DNA of 64,000 bases from NCBI GenBank assembly GCA_009777735.1, contig WRLF01000004.1:99925-163924 (forward strand), written 5' to 3'. Both the position numbers and the translations under genes were made by a program. Shown here piece by piece: positions 27,001 to 36,818 of this stretch. The DNA is from Treponema sp. (GTDB lineage Bacteria > Spirochaetota > Spirochaetia > Treponematales > Breznakiellaceae). Position 1 is the stretch's first letter, and every line of letters begins with the position of its first letter. Under the pieces are notes generated by a model. That model ran no database searches, was not told the DNA's origin, and worked only from the letters and a program-made list of their open reading frames with translations.

Positions 27001-30000
27001 GCGGAAGTCGTCGTCCGGATCGGTTAACCATCGTGTTCCGTTTCCGAAGGAAATGGTAGCCGTTGTTCCTGACACCCCACCCTGCTGTTTAGCGGGGGCT
27101 ATTTCGTTATACGCACGGGCGGTTCCTGTCGTTACATCGCCGGTACTTGTTTCCGGATTTGCAAAGTCCGTAGCGACAAAGACCGTGCCGACAAGGTTGG
27201 AGTTTGAGCCTACCAGCGCCCAGTCGGTATTCCCGGCAGTAACAATTTCATACACCGTACCCTCAACAAGAGCGGTAGAATTGACCGTAATCGTCCCCTC
27301 CGTTACCGGGGTTACGCGGAATGTTTTATTACCGATGCCCGATCCGTCCAGTGTCTCAATATCAAAGTTCAGCCGGTAGTTACGGGAGATAAAGCCGGTC
27401 GTTTTGTACGGTATCCGGTTACCCAACGGCGGATAGGCGAATTCGCCGATTTCCGCCGGAATGGTTCCTGCTACGTTGTTAAATGTATAATCCGTCATGA
27501 GGGTTATTTTAGAGATCAACGGCGGATTGTTACGGATGTAGAGCCGTTCTTTGTAGCGGGTGGCGTTCCCCGCCATGTCAATGACAATGTAATGCAGTTC
27601 AATGGGGCCGTCCTGGAAATTCCACGTATTAAATTCAAAGCCCCATTCTATCTGGCCGCCCCGTTCCGAGAACCGTTCAACATACCCGTTATTGTTGGTA
27701 TCTTCGCTCATCTCGTTTATCCTGATGCGCGCCGCTCCGAACAGATCAATACCGCCGCCTATTTCGTTGGGCCGTAAAATTCCCGTAAAAGTATCTGTGT
27801 TGCCAATGGGAACATCCATATTCGGGTATTCACTGAAACTGGCTACTACATCGGTATCCGAATCCTTCAGTGCATTGAAAGTGCTGTTAGGATCCATATC
27901 TCTAACATTTCTGACCGTTGTTGCATGACCAGCCGGCCATTGAATGCCGTACGGGTTGTAGTAATTGTTGCCCCGTCTGAAGTAGGCGAGTACCTCATAA
28001 ATCCCTTCGATGTTTCCGGAGTTTTGCGCCAGATTTATGTCACGGGCCCTTCCCTGGACCCAGTATGCCCTGGTAGCGGCATTTCTTGGCGCGTTGTAAA
28101 TACTGGATGGATAGAAATTGTCAACCTGTATGACGAGATTAGCCTGTGCCGAGAACGCAATGGGTGAAGTGTAGTCACTGGCAAACAAGTCAAGGAGGAA
28201 GTTACCGCTGGAGGGGCTCACCGGCGGAGTTGTACGCGGACCAACGGGGAATCTATCGGTGGAATCTATGTCTGTTATCCTTACCGGATAGTGGAACCGC
28301 TGGTTATAAGCATTATCACGATCCGTAGTGGGGTTACCGGACAGCGGCGGTATTAGCAACGGACCTTGCGCGGCATACACCGAAAATGTTCCTGACAGCG
28401 GATTGCCGTTATACACAAAAATGTCACCTTTTGCCCCAGTGCCGGTTGGTAAGCCAATGCTCGTCCAGCTAACGCCTGATCCCGGGTTTTCGATCATGTA
28501 TTTTCTGCCGATTTCAAGGGTGTTGCCCGGATAGTTTACCAGCGCGGTAGTGCCGGCAGCTGTTACCGGCATGGAGACGGTAAAGGCCGTAGATGATTGG
28601 GCAACCCCGTCAGTAAGCATATTTTCCCATGTATTACCTGGTGTAAGACCGGCACTTCGCCACCGGGCATTTCTGATACCGTTCGTGCCGATTATTTCTG
28701 CGTGAATCGTGAAGATGCCGGCAGTTCTGACACCCGGCCCGTAGTCCACAATATCATTTGTCCGCTCAATACGGATCCTTTCGATAGACGGCACGGAACT
28801 GTCAATGGTTAAAAACCGGACAGCAGGATCACCTATTCTATATTCCATGGGGTTGAGTTCAAAGTAGCGCATTTCCGTCTCTGAAGGTACCGTAACGGCA
28901 GTTTCGAATGCTTTGGAATCAATAGGTAATATCTCAATATTCACTGTCTGTTCAGGTCCGGTTGTGGAATTGAGTTCTCCGAACAGGTTAAGGGGATAAT
29001 TCCAGTTCACCACAGGTCCCCTGTTGGAAAATGTTGCCAGCGCCCAGCCGTCATAATTGGGATCAGTTGACCTGCTGGTAATGCGCGTGTCGTTGGAGTT
29101 TACCGGGTAGTGAACAACATTGTCAGGATCTATATTTCCTTTATAGGTACGTATCAGAACAGCGTACATCCAGTTATTGTCTTCGGCAAACCCGGTTACT
29201 AAAATTTCACCGCCCATTCTCAGGTTGTCAGCGTTGGGAGAAATAAATTCGGCTGTGGGTATATCACGGTCCGGATCAAGGAACAGGTAGTACGTAGTAT
29301 TGGTATCGCCGCTGTATGTCATGTGGTTCACTGTCTGATTACCGGCAATGTCCGTTACTCGAATCTCGAACGGCATCCGCCACTCGTTGATTGAAGTATC
29401 ATAAATAACCGTATCCGGCCGGGTAGCAGGAGGATTAGTGGGAATAAAATTAATCCTGTCAGACATTGTTGTATTTGCCCATAAAATGTCATCACCAATA
29501 TTGGGAAATTCGTGGGTCCAACTGTACAAGCCGCCTGAAAAACCGGCAGCGGGTGAAGAAGTATGCAGCAATGTGTCTGCCCAAACGGATGACTTACCGA
29601 TCCGGTATTCTACCCTTCTTACCGAGTTGTTATCGCCTGAAGCGCCCCGGACAAATGTGTTACCGGTTACCCGTTCATACCGTCCCGGAGTAATGATATC
29701 CCACGTGGGCGGGGTAACATCCCAAATAAAGTCACGGGTTTGCGACGTACTTCTCCCGCTCGAAGCGGTTATTCGTACGGTATATGTTTTTCCGTTATCC
29801 AAATCTTCCTCAGGAATGAGTATCCACCAGTTCCATGGCTCATTCGGACTAAGAAGGCTTCCGTCGAAGGGATATGTTCCCTCCAGCGTATTTCCATCAA
29901 AAAGTTCTGCTATAACCGAGTCTAAACCTTCTTCCGTATTGCTTGCTATTCCGGTTATGTAGAAGCCAAAGTCATCCGGGTCTGTTGGATCCAACCCGAC

Positions 30001-33000
30001 AGTTTCCGGCTGCGGGGTATAGGTGATGCCGAGGAAATTCCGGTTGGCGGGGCTATTGTCCCCGTTGGCGTACATAACCGTAGGTGAAACGGTCAGCGTC
30101 GGAACACTGCCGCCCCTGCTGAAATAAATTTCATCCCCTGATGTACCGGCAGGCAGGGTACTGTAAGTAAAATCGGTAAACAGCCTGTTGTTGTAACTGA
30201 TATTGGGCGGATCGGCACGATCGGTCAGCCGGACAATAAGACGGTACCTTCCCATGGGCAGATCAACGCCTCTGTCCGTATCTGTTCCGGTACCAACTGT
30301 GGGATCATCAGTAATGGGTTTAAACCAGCTTACGGTGAATCCCAGATTCCCGTTCGGAGCGGCCTGCCGGTGCATGGTAAACCTGTCAGGGTTAAGGGCG
30401 CCGGTATATCCATCAGTTCTGTCATCAATAAATACCCAGTCTCCCACATTCGCACCAATATTAATACGTCTTTCAAGCCTCGTCTCAATGGATAATAAAC
30501 CAAAGTCATCATTGGCAAGTGATTGCAGCCTAATAGCATCACCTTCGAACCCGGTAGAACCGGCAAAGCTCAGGTTCAGTAATTCCAGTTCAGGCGGGGT
30601 GGTGTCTTTCGTGAACGACCAGGTTCTGACACTTTCCCTGCCCGCTGTATCCAATGCCGTGAATGTTACGGTATTAAGCCCTTCAGGGAGGGTGTTGTAA
30701 ACTGCCGGAGTGAGAACCCATTCCCAGTTTAATGTCCGCAACTGCGGCGGGCCAATTGTAACAACAAGTGGTCCTGAGATGATGTCTGGTGTAGTGCTGT
30801 CATTCAACCTGATTCTTAATTCGTCAAAATTAGCATCGCTGGCTGTTCCCCGCAGGGTAAACACGTCAGTTGTCCGCACGCCGAAGATATGGCCTGCAGG
30901 GTGGGTTGAAACCTGAGTCGGATGCTCAATATTAGTTGTGGGGAAAATGGTAATGTCCGGCGCCTGCCGGTCAACAGCAAAGACCATGTTCGTCAATAAA
31001 CCAATACCGCCCAAACTGCCGTCTGCAAGTGGGACAAGCCCGCCGGCAGGTGGAGTCAATGGGTTGCCAATCCGGTCAAAAACCCGGATATCCAGCCAAT
31101 ATGTGCCGTCACGAATGCCGTCATCTCCTGTCCAGAAACCGCCGGGACTGGTACCGGTTAAAGGGATGCTCCAGTTCACCGATCTGTTAGTTGACGGTCC
31201 CAAAAAGTGCCGTGCATATTCGGGCATGGGTGTTTTAATGCCGGCTAAATGTTCCTGGTCGTAAATCCGGTACTCAAAGAAGTATTCCTCAACGCCGGTA
31301 ACCGAATTTAACGCCAGAACATTGCCAATCATGGAGAATTCATCGGAGAAGAAGCCGCGAATCAGCGCATTCGTTTCTTCTATCGTGTGTACTTTATCCA
31401 TTTCGGCTGTAAAAGCCGGATTCGTCGGTCCAAGGGCAAAAAGGGCAGGATCAATCCGTACTTTCTCGATATTCGTTAAATCAATTTCAGGAGCAGAGGT
31501 GTCCTTGATAAAGTTAAACTGGGTAAAGCCGGAGTTACCCGCTTTGTCAATTACATCAAAGCGGATTGTATGGAGGCCTTCTTCCAGAGGAGGTGAAATC
31601 ATGGGGTTGATTTCGATTTCCAGGCTCCAGGTATAATCAGGCGCGCTGCCGCTCAACACGGGAGTGATAAAGCCTTCCCGCCCGCCGCCGCCGGTACCGA
31701 TAGTCCATTTGAAATTCGGCGGATTGGTTTCATTACCATCCATGTGCCCCAGGTTCATTTCTGTTAAAGTTCCCGAAAGGGTAAAGTCCGTGTTGAAGAC
31801 ATTGGGCAGCGGAGCAGTGTCGATAAGCGATCCGCCGGCACGGGTTACGCCGGTAACCTCTATCTCCGGATCAATTGTGTCCCGCGTAAATGTTACAATT
31901 TGGGTAGTGGTTACTGCGGGCCGGGCTCTGTCGCCGGTTGACGGCGCGGTATCCGGCAGCTTTGACTCGGGATGATCGCCAACGGTAAATTCAAGCATTT
32001 TTACCCCGTCAGAATTCATTCCTGTCAGGGTGTTGAGGTTTACGAAAAATGGATATTCCCTAGCCGGTGAAGAAATCAGGTGAGGAGAACCAAGTTCGTA
32101 ACCAACCACATCATCCCAATTCGCGCCTTCGTCTATCGAATATCTAATGGCAATGGAGTGTACATTGTCGTCATCGGTAATGGTTGCGCTTAAGTTACTG
32201 GCAATGGTTACAAACGAACCATTCTGCGGGCTGTTAATCGTAATTACCGGTTTGTCTGTTTCCTGATCTACCTCAATAAACCGTTTTACTATTGATTCAT
32301 TGCCGGCTTTGTCCCTTGCTATTACATAGAGGGTGTAATGACCATTTTCAATTAAGCCCTGAGGCCAGCCGGTAGTGTAATTTGGTCTGCCCCATGTGTC
32401 AACGAATTCCAGCAGACTGGTACCGCCGTCTCCTGCGGCGGCAATGGTACGTCCTGCAGCAATTCCTCCAGCCGTAATTGGATCATTCCATACAGGCGAT
32501 GTATCAGGATCGGTTGTCGGGCTTGTTCTGGGTAACAACCACCATTTGCCGCCGTCAACGCCCCAGAGATCAGAAATGCTGGCGCCAAAACGGAACACAC
32601 CGTTTACGGTATACAGCGGCTGCCCGGCTACCTGATTATCTTCGATAAAAGCGGCGGAAGTAGTGGTAATGACAAGATCCGGGGGTTCTTTATCTACAAT
32701 GACGGTAAACTCGGGAACTACCCGCTCCCTGCCGGCAAAATCTGTTATCGTTATGCGGAATGTGTGGGGGCCGTCGGCAAGGCCATCGTTCGGTATTACA
32801 AACCTGGCTGCAGTAATAAAGGAATCTAAACCGTCGGAGAGCGACCCGGCAGGATAAACGGTCGTTGTGGTATTTACTCCGCCGGTTCTGCCCCACAGGG
32901 TTACATTGACAGCCGGGGCTGATAAGTTCACCGGAACGCCGTTTCGTTGAACGGTAACGGATCCGAGGGCAATGGTATCAATGGCGGTAAATGTCAGGGT

Positions 33001-36000
33001 AAAATCATCGTTGGTAAAATAATTTATATCACCTAACGGTTTATTGACAGAACTGCTAAAGGGATTGGCATCATCATCAGGATCATTAAACATTGCATCC
33101 AAACTCAGTTGCCCAGTCGTTATTGTTAAATAATCCGTTGTGTTCCAGGCTTGAGCAGCATTGGCAGGCCATCTCTTGTCCCACACCAGTTCCGGCGGGC
33201 TTAAATCAATGAACACACTTCTCTTGCCGATAAACGCATTGTTCCACGGTCCGGGAGTGGCCCAGTTATTTCCGGTTTCTATATCGGTAGCAGCGGGGCT
33301 GCTGATGTTTCCGGCTATATCTCTGGCAGCCACATACAGGTACATCCTGCCGCCGCTTCCCGGATAGGTAACCTGAGCGTTCCAGTCATTCCCACCGACC
33401 AAACCCATCTCCCATGGATTTGCAGCTGGGTTGATTAACGCGCCAAACTCATCAATGTATGTAGACATATTCATGGTTACCCCGCCGGGTCTGAGAAAAT
33501 CGGGGTCTTCCTGCAGAGTATAATACACATGGCTTATCTGGCTAAGGTCGCCTTGATCGACCACCCTTCCCGAAGCGGAAAAGTTCGGAGACATGACAAT
33601 GGGTTCGGCAACAACAGTAGCAATAATCGGAGCGCCGTTGTCCAGTATGAACTGGTATCTGCGTTCTGTCATTAATCCTGCCTTGTTCACTGCCAATACG
33701 GTATAATAGTAATTACCGTCCTGAGCGCCGACCCCCCATGCGGTGCCGGGGTTCAACGGGTTCCTGGGCAGATCGGGCATTATAAAACTTTCGCCGGAAT
33801 CAAATGCCGGCCAGCGATCATTTCGTATAACAACACTGGTATTGGTGGCACTCTCCCTCTGGTGCACGATGAGCGCTGCAAGTTCATGATCGTCTGAATG
33901 AATCGTCAGGGGGAACGGCGTTTTTGATGTATATACAATTCCTTCAGAATATCTTTCTCCGGAAGGCAAAGCGGTTCTTGTTGCCCAAATATCGGGCTCT
34001 TTTGTACTGACATTGAAAAATATTGCCGGATGCGCAGCCCCAGTGTATGGCGGGCCAAGACGGGGGCCTGCGAGCGTTGTCACCCGCGCAGGATGGGGCT
34101 GCTGATCAGCGGAAAAAACATTGCCCCGGTTATCACGGTTCTTTCTGATCCAGGAATCGCTGAGTATAAAGTTAAACGAATATATTCCGTCAGGGAGGGT
34201 TGAAATATCATAGTTAAGGTCAATAGATCTGCTTCTGTTTCTGCCCGACAAATCGGGGAACGGCGGCGGCGCTGGCAATAGAGTACTTTCATCTAAGTCG
34301 ACATCGTAACTGAAAAGCTGCATCCTGAGTAAATCATTATTATTGGGGTCATCAGTGGGATTAACTGCTGCCAGGGAAAAAATACCGTCATCATCCATGA
34401 GAGCGGCTCTGAGCCGGTCGCCGCTGCCAATGGTATTCCTTAACACCGATACACTAAAAGGGGAAGGAAGAGGGGTTATATCCGGGTTCCGGAAATTGAC
34501 AGTTATTGTGTTTGTCAGATCAGAATACGCGAAGGCATCGGGTTTATCAAAAATAGTCGTATCCAGAGTAATTTCCGGCCAGTCTTTGCTTTGATCAACA
34601 ATAATTTCGCATACCGCCCCGTTAAACAGCCCGGATCTGTCCTGTGCCAGGATGTACAGGTAATAGCGCCGGATGTGCGGAGGTGGAGCAGGCGGAATAC
34701 TGACGGGTTCCCATATATTAGTTGTTGTGTTTAGAACCCAACTTGCGGGTACAGGACCACTGAGCGGGACCGGCGGAATGACATCGCCGTTATATGTGCC
34801 GTTAAGGGTATCAAAATGAACGGTGGACCGGACATACGGTACAGCATCCGGATCATGAAAGAGGTCTGCATAATCGGTTTCGATTATGGTTCCTGTTACA
34901 ATTGGCCGGACAAGAAATTTCCTGCTTTCAACGGGATCAAACCCGACAACCCCGGCATCCGCAATCCAGCTTACGTTAATATGGCCGTTTACTGTGTACG
35001 TAGGAATGGAACCGGGAGGTAAATCCGGATGATCATCGGTAAACGGCGACACGGCGGTTATTTCCACCGTAGGCGGGGTATCGTTGATCACCACCCTGAT
35101 TTCTTTTCTGATAAAATTTTCCGGTGCCGCTGTAACTCCAAATTCCAGTATACGGACAGAAAATTCGTATTCCCCGCTGTCGAAAGTAAAATCATCGTCG
35201 TTTATATCTTTAATCACAGCACCCTTTTGGAGGGGAATGGTCAAGAGTTGGTATCCAAATTTATCGGTGCCATGCCTGGACATCCATCGGGGATCACCGG
35301 CAAATGAGATTAACCTGTCATTATATTGACTGGAAAGGTCCTGTTCCCATTTCATCTGCATATCATTTACAAAGAGATTGGCCTGTGCAATCCTGCCGGA
35401 AAACCAGATACGGGCTTCAATGGCAAATGGATGTATGGTGTACTCCGTCTCTCTCGCCTCTTTCTGCTCAAAAGGGGAGAGAGGATTATTATCTTTAAGG
35501 ATAATGTAGGGAATCGGCTGTATGGGTACGTTAGTAAAATAAGCATCTCTCACGCCGGGAATAGCGGTGAGGTCTCCGTTATAGAACAGTTCTAACTCCG
35601 GCGGCCCTTCATTGCCCGTGATATACACTTCCGCTGCGGGGAACCAGCCAGGCGACTTGATGGTTCCATTTCCAATGGGCGGATAGTACGTCATCATGGG
35701 ACTGTTCGGTACAATATCTCCGTTTTCCAGCCTTCCCGAGTCCCAGGCTCTGACGCGGAACAGGTAAGGGGTATCAGATTGCGGCAGCGGACTGGCATGA
35801 TTGGGTTGACCTAAGGCATCACGTTCAAATAATTCGTACATAAACCCGACATTTTTAACCAGTTGCAGGTTGGGGGCATTAATCGCACTCGTAGGCCAGT
35901 CGGAAGATACTGCCTGGTATTGATCCATTGACTTCCAGTTACTGTCATCCAGAGGATTAGGTTCAGTCTCGCCGTATCTCCAGAACATTATTTCGGGATG

Positions 36001-36690
36001 CCGGGGCCGTATGCCCTGCGCATCAAATACACTGCCGTAAATTGCACTTCGGGAAAAAACAAACGGTTTGCTAAACCCTGTCCAGTCATAACTATAAATA
36101 TTAAATACAGGGTCAAAAACTTCGGGAACTGTTTCCCAGAAATCTGCATCAAGAAAGGGATAGCTGAGGGTAACAAGAGGCGGTCTCGTTTTTATTATAC
36201 AGTTCAGTTTTGCAAAATCGGACTTGTCAGAAGTATCGTAAGCGACACCCTTAATTAATAAATCTCCGTCAGTTAAGGGTTTACCGTTTATAAGTTGATT
36301 CTCTATATCCAGGTAGAAAATCCAGACATCAGGATCCCTTAAATTGGAGGGCAGATCCGCCGCCTGCGTGCTGTTCGTCATCAGGAAACGCCGGGTAACA
36401 TCACTATCCGCCGGCTCCAGTTCATCCTGCCGCCAGAAATAAATATACACATCGGCAACGGCAATATCATCGGTAACATGCGCCCTGAAAAGGAGCTTTT
36501 CTTCACCCCTTACAAACAGCCCCGGTTCGGGTTCTATCCAGTTAAAAACCGGGCGGGCAAGGTCTACCCTGTCGCCCAAACCGGCTACGAACGGGTTATT
36601 ACACGATACAAGCAGCGCGGCAAGAACAACAATAAACCCCGCCAGGGATAAAAAAATTCCTTTCCAAATGGCATGTAAACTGGATTTCAT
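24067..36690 (-). CDS. Giant (4207-residue) multi-Ig-repeat surface lipoprotein
   Basis: The largest gene in the window (12.6 kb). Residues 1-30 are a lipoprotein signal ending in LLVSC (Cys 30). Most of the protein (about 40-3100) is a tandem series of Ig-like/fibronectin-like modules of 90-130 residues, bounded by recurring hinges such as FTKDTTPPELELL, VDKEPPDLVITT and FIWDVTPPTWDII, and often containing GxHTxxFxxxDxAGN-type motifs. The last 900 residues change character: repeated YYDxxSRQIxxRHF-type segments and IAYYNATETGG suggest a propeller-like or sialidase-like repeat domain. Probable role: long extended surface adhesin or glycan-binding fibre. AAGGAG lies 7 bp before ATG, and a short upstream ORF overlaps that ATG. 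No premature stop interrupts the 12.6 kb. Confidence 0.85.
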   Translation of the reverse strand: MKSSLHAIWKGIFLSLAGFIVVLAALLVSCNNPFVAGLGDRVDLARPVFNWIEPEPGLFVRGEEKLLFRAHVTDDIAVADVYIYFWRQDELEPADSDVTRRFLMTNSTQAADLPSNLRDPDVWIFYLDIENQLINGKPLTDGDLLIKGVAYDTSDKSDFAKLNCIIKTRPPLVTLSYPFLDADFWETVPEVFDPVFNIYSYDWTGFSKPFVFSRSAIYGSVFDAQGIRPRHPEIMFWRYGETEPNPLDDSNWKSMDQYQAVSSDWPTSAINAPNLQLVKNVGFMYELFERDALGQPNHASPLPQSDTPYLFRVRAWDSGRLENGDIVPNSPMMTYYPPIGNGTIKSPGWFPAAEVYITGNEGPPELELFYNGDLTAIPGVRDAYFTNVPIQPIPYIILKDNNPLSPFEQKEARETEYTIHPFAIEARIWFSGRIAQANLFVNDMQMKWEQDLSSQYNDRLISFAGDPRWMSRHGTDKFGYQLLTIPLQKGAVIKDINDDDFTFDSGEYEFSVRILEFGVTAAPENFIRKEIRVVINDTPPTVEITAVSPFTDDHPDLPPGSIPTYTVNGHINVSWIADAGVVGFDPVESRKFLVRPIVTGTIIETDYADLFHDPDAVPYVRSTVHFDTLNGTYNGDVIPPVPLSGPVPASWVLNTTTNIWEPVSIPPAPPPHIRRYYLYILAQDRSGLFNGAVCEIIVDQSKDWPEITLDTTIFDKPDAFAYSDLTNTITVNFRNPDITPLPSPFSVSVLRNTIGSGDRLRAALMDDDGIFSLAAVNPTDDPNNNDLLRMQLFSYDVDLDESTLLPAPPPFPDLSGRNRSRSIDLNYDISTLPDGIYSFNFILSDSWIRKNRDNRGNVFSADQQPHPARVTTLAGPRLGPPYTGAAHPAIFFNVSTKEPDIWATRTALPSGERYSEGIVYTSKTPFPLTIHSDDHELAALIVHQRESATNTSVVIRNDRWPAFDSGESFIMPDLPRNPLNPGTAWGVGAQDGNYYYTVLAVNKAGLMTERRYQFILDNGAPIIATVVAEPIVMSPNFSASGRVVDQGDLSQISHVYYTLQEDPDFLRPGGVTMNMSTYIDEFGALINPAANPWEMGLVGGNDWNAQVTYPGSGGRMYLYVAARDIAGNISSPAATDIETGNNWATPGPWNNAFIGKRSVFIDLSPPELVWDKRWPANAAQAWNTTDYLTITTGQLSLDAMFNDPDDDANPFSSSVNKPLGDINYFTNDDFTLTFTAIDTIALGSVTVQRNGVPVNLSAPAVNVTLWGRTGGVNTTTTVYPAGSLSDGLDSFITAARFVIPNDGLADGPHTFRITITDFAGRERVVPEFTVIVDKEPPDLVITTTSAAFIEDNQVAGQPLYTVNGVFRFGASISDLWGVDGGKWWLLPRTSPTTDPDTSPVWNDPITAGGIAAGRTIAAAGDGGTSLLEFVDTWGRPNYTTGWPQGLIENGHYTLYVIARDKAGNESIVKRFIEVDQETDKPVITINSPQNGSFVTIASNLSATITDDDNVHSIAIRYSIDEGANWDDVVGYELGSPHLISSPAREYPFFVNLNTLTGMNSDGVKMLEFTVGDHPESKLPDTAPSTGDRARPAVTTTQIVTFTRDTIDPEIEVTGVTRAGGSLIDTAPLPNVFNTDFTLSGTLTEMNLGHMDGNETNPPNFKWTIGTGGGGREGFITPVLSGSAPDYTWSLEIEINPMISPPLEEGLHTIRFDVIDKAGNSGFTQFNFIKDTSAPEIDLTNIEKVRIDPALFALGPTNPAFTAEMDKVHTIEETNALIRGFFSDEFSMIGNVLALNSVTGVEEYFFEYRIYDQEHLAGIKTPMPEYARHFLGPSTNRSVNWSIPLTGTSPGGFWTGDDGIRDGTYWLDIRVFDRIGNPLTPPAGGLVPLADGSLGGIGLLTNMVFAVDRQAPDITIFPTTNIEHPTQVSTHPAGHIFGVRTTDVFTLRGTASDANFDELRIRLNDSTTPDIISGPLVVTIGPPQLRTLNWEWVLTPAVYNTLPEGLNTVTFTALDTAGRESVRTWSFTKDTTPPELELLNLSFAGSTGFEGDAIRLQSLANDDFGLLSIETRLERRINIGANVGDWVFIDDRTDGYTGALNPDRFTMHRQAAPNGNLGFTVSWFKPITDDPTVGTGTDTDRGVDLPMGRYRLIVRLTDRADPPNISYNNRLFTDFTYSTLPAGTSGDEIYFSRGGSVPTLTVSPTVMYANGDNSPANRNFLGITYTPQPETVGLDPTDPDDFGFYITGIASNTEEGLDSVIAELFDGNTLEGTYPFDGSLLSPNEPWNWWILIPEEDLDNGKTYTVRITASSGRSTSQTRDFIWDVTPPTWDIITPGRYERVTGNTFVRGASGDNNSVRRVEYRIGKSSVWADTLLHTSSPAAGFSGGLYSWTHEFPNIGDDILWANTTMSDRINFIPTNPPATRPDTVIYDTSINEWRMPFEIRVTDIAGNQTVNHMTYSGDTNTTYYLFLDPDRDIPTAEFISPNADNLRMGGEILVTGFAEDNNWMYAVLIRTYKGNIDPDNVVHYPVNSNDTRITSRSTDPNYDGWALATFSNRGPVVNWNYPLNLFGELNSTTGPEQTVNIEILPIDSKAFETAVTVPSETEMRYFELNPMEYRIGDPAVRFLTIDSSVPSIERIRIERTNDIVDYGPGVRTAGIFTIHAEIIGTNGIRNARWRSAGLTPGNTWENMLTDGVAQSSTAFTVSMPVTAAGTTALVNYPGNTLEIGRKYMIENPGSGVSWTSIGLPTGTGAKGDIFVYNGNPLSGTFSVYAAQGPLLIPPLSGNPTTDRDNAYNQRFHYPVRITDIDSTDRFPVGPRTTPPVSPSSGNFLLDLFASDYTSPIAFSAQANLVIQVDNFYPSSIYNAPRNAATRAYWVQGRARDINLAQNSGNIEGIYEVLAYFRRGNNYYNPYGIQWPAGHATTVRNVRDMDPNSTFNALKDSDTDVVASFSEYPNMDVPIGNTDTFTGILRPNEIGGGIDLFGAARIRINEMSEDTNNNGYVERFSERGGQIEWGFEFNTWNFQDGPIELHYIVIDMAGNATRYKERLYIRNNPPLISKITLMTDYTFNNVAGTIPAEIGEFAYPPLGNRIPYKTTGFISRNYRLNFDIETLDGSGIGNKTFRVTPVTEGTITVNSTALVEGTVYEIVTAGNTDWALVGSNSNLVGTVFVATDFANPETSTGDVTTGTARAYNEIAPAKQQGGVSGTTATISFGNGTRWLTDPDDDFRQTSGFIPDSPSGGNSYFLIKVFDSTVPAGPGVTEADQQADVVLVGLTINNIDNTAPVALIDPFHWRSASDNSLFQNNRNNGHIEYEGNFPATFFNQANPKVSGQISIRGTLDDNNVAGSLWVNMQGISLPSYGTGTTDTIGADTWTRIAVYDTVTAQMTGVTDQWATNGWRSSVTLLSLDQDGHKLTWQLDIDTRRHTNVAALNQAFRVISRDMSTNNQAASPVNGTQTTRAARSSVYRMDIVPYITSIDTMVRTQGGLKRENIRSADGRFSVIQGTNNAFITVRGFNLNPAATSGSVRIMNETQNNNYRTPNPTTGNPGNAAVGTAFTPSGMGAPYTSFTMSNNSNVSGYLTVIVNNIGSLNNINNDNALGDYRLRLSTPDPSVGTVYQLIPSTADIEGSNGSDEENMPNRNADRYITRNITLNDDRYLQFYKVVKTNVANGYYPVMMMTQNRSGAGITNVEQEGHPVFGYVDLTGGTGTGTAGAATLGNSATGIDWAPTSNVASVRNAGSYNPSHAMPQRTIFNIDTGFRIDTEHLIKANIWDSMGMARDDSGRYIHASAYNRDNASFHLVYDRFAELHTQGAATDVTNWGTGWGQGTTYTGYPGVSASNANAIGTNAGRAENNNGIALETHNFAPGLMLDRYTYPKLIARGNSVTGFARYYMSYYDAHSRQIIFRHFRIGNSSTAGNGRLYTTNTTTNRTDFHGRSYDGYTNLNNNSATNTTIDTVRRIAVDNNATESASSHFAMVVDNGASANRAVIAYYDETAGRIRIKYSQALDGTVGTSPTWISSPAILPDYVGMHISMAHSTTSNSLHIAAFNALDSTLSYIYIHDYQATTEGGAGVVHVTVDFYGSVGNWTQIKLHPGRPAATGVPAIAAGTPYIAYYNATETGGRESIKIAWAKVAINTTALAIANPGVDINGFTTNRWEYRTVPAIDPPQGGSTKFQKVNLDFRPNGDPILGYLANNIEFSYPIGE

Positions 36691-36731
36691 AATAAATCTC
36701 CTTTATTTTTACCTGTATTGACACAGATCAC
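36687..36731 (-). CDS. 14-residue leader peptide overlapping the giant lipoprotein start
   Basis: GTG at 36731 is preceded by AAGGAG with 6-bp spacing. The frame reads 14 codons (MICVNTGKNKGDLL) and stops at TGA, whose first two bases lie in the ATG of the giant gene (ATGA overlap). Both elements lie within a roughly 60-nt leader after a good promoter. This geometry is typical of translational coupling, so the peptide may gate translation of the giant ORF. No conservation check was possible. Confidence 0.5.
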   Translation of the reverse strand: MICVNTGKNKGDLL

Positions 36732-36752
36732 GTATTTCTCCTTAATATATAA

Positions 36753-36781
36753 AATATAATCCATTAATTGTGGTTTATCAA
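36753..36781 (-). promoter_or_regulatory. Promoter of the giant lipoprotein / MalT-like operon
   Basis: Minus strand TTGATA (36781-36776), 17 bp, TATATT (36758-36753), about 60 bp before the giant ORF. The surrounding DNA is very AT-rich. Confidence 0.6.
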
Positions 36782-36818
36782 CCTTTTTTTAGATTACAAT
36801 GTATTAACGGGGGATTTT

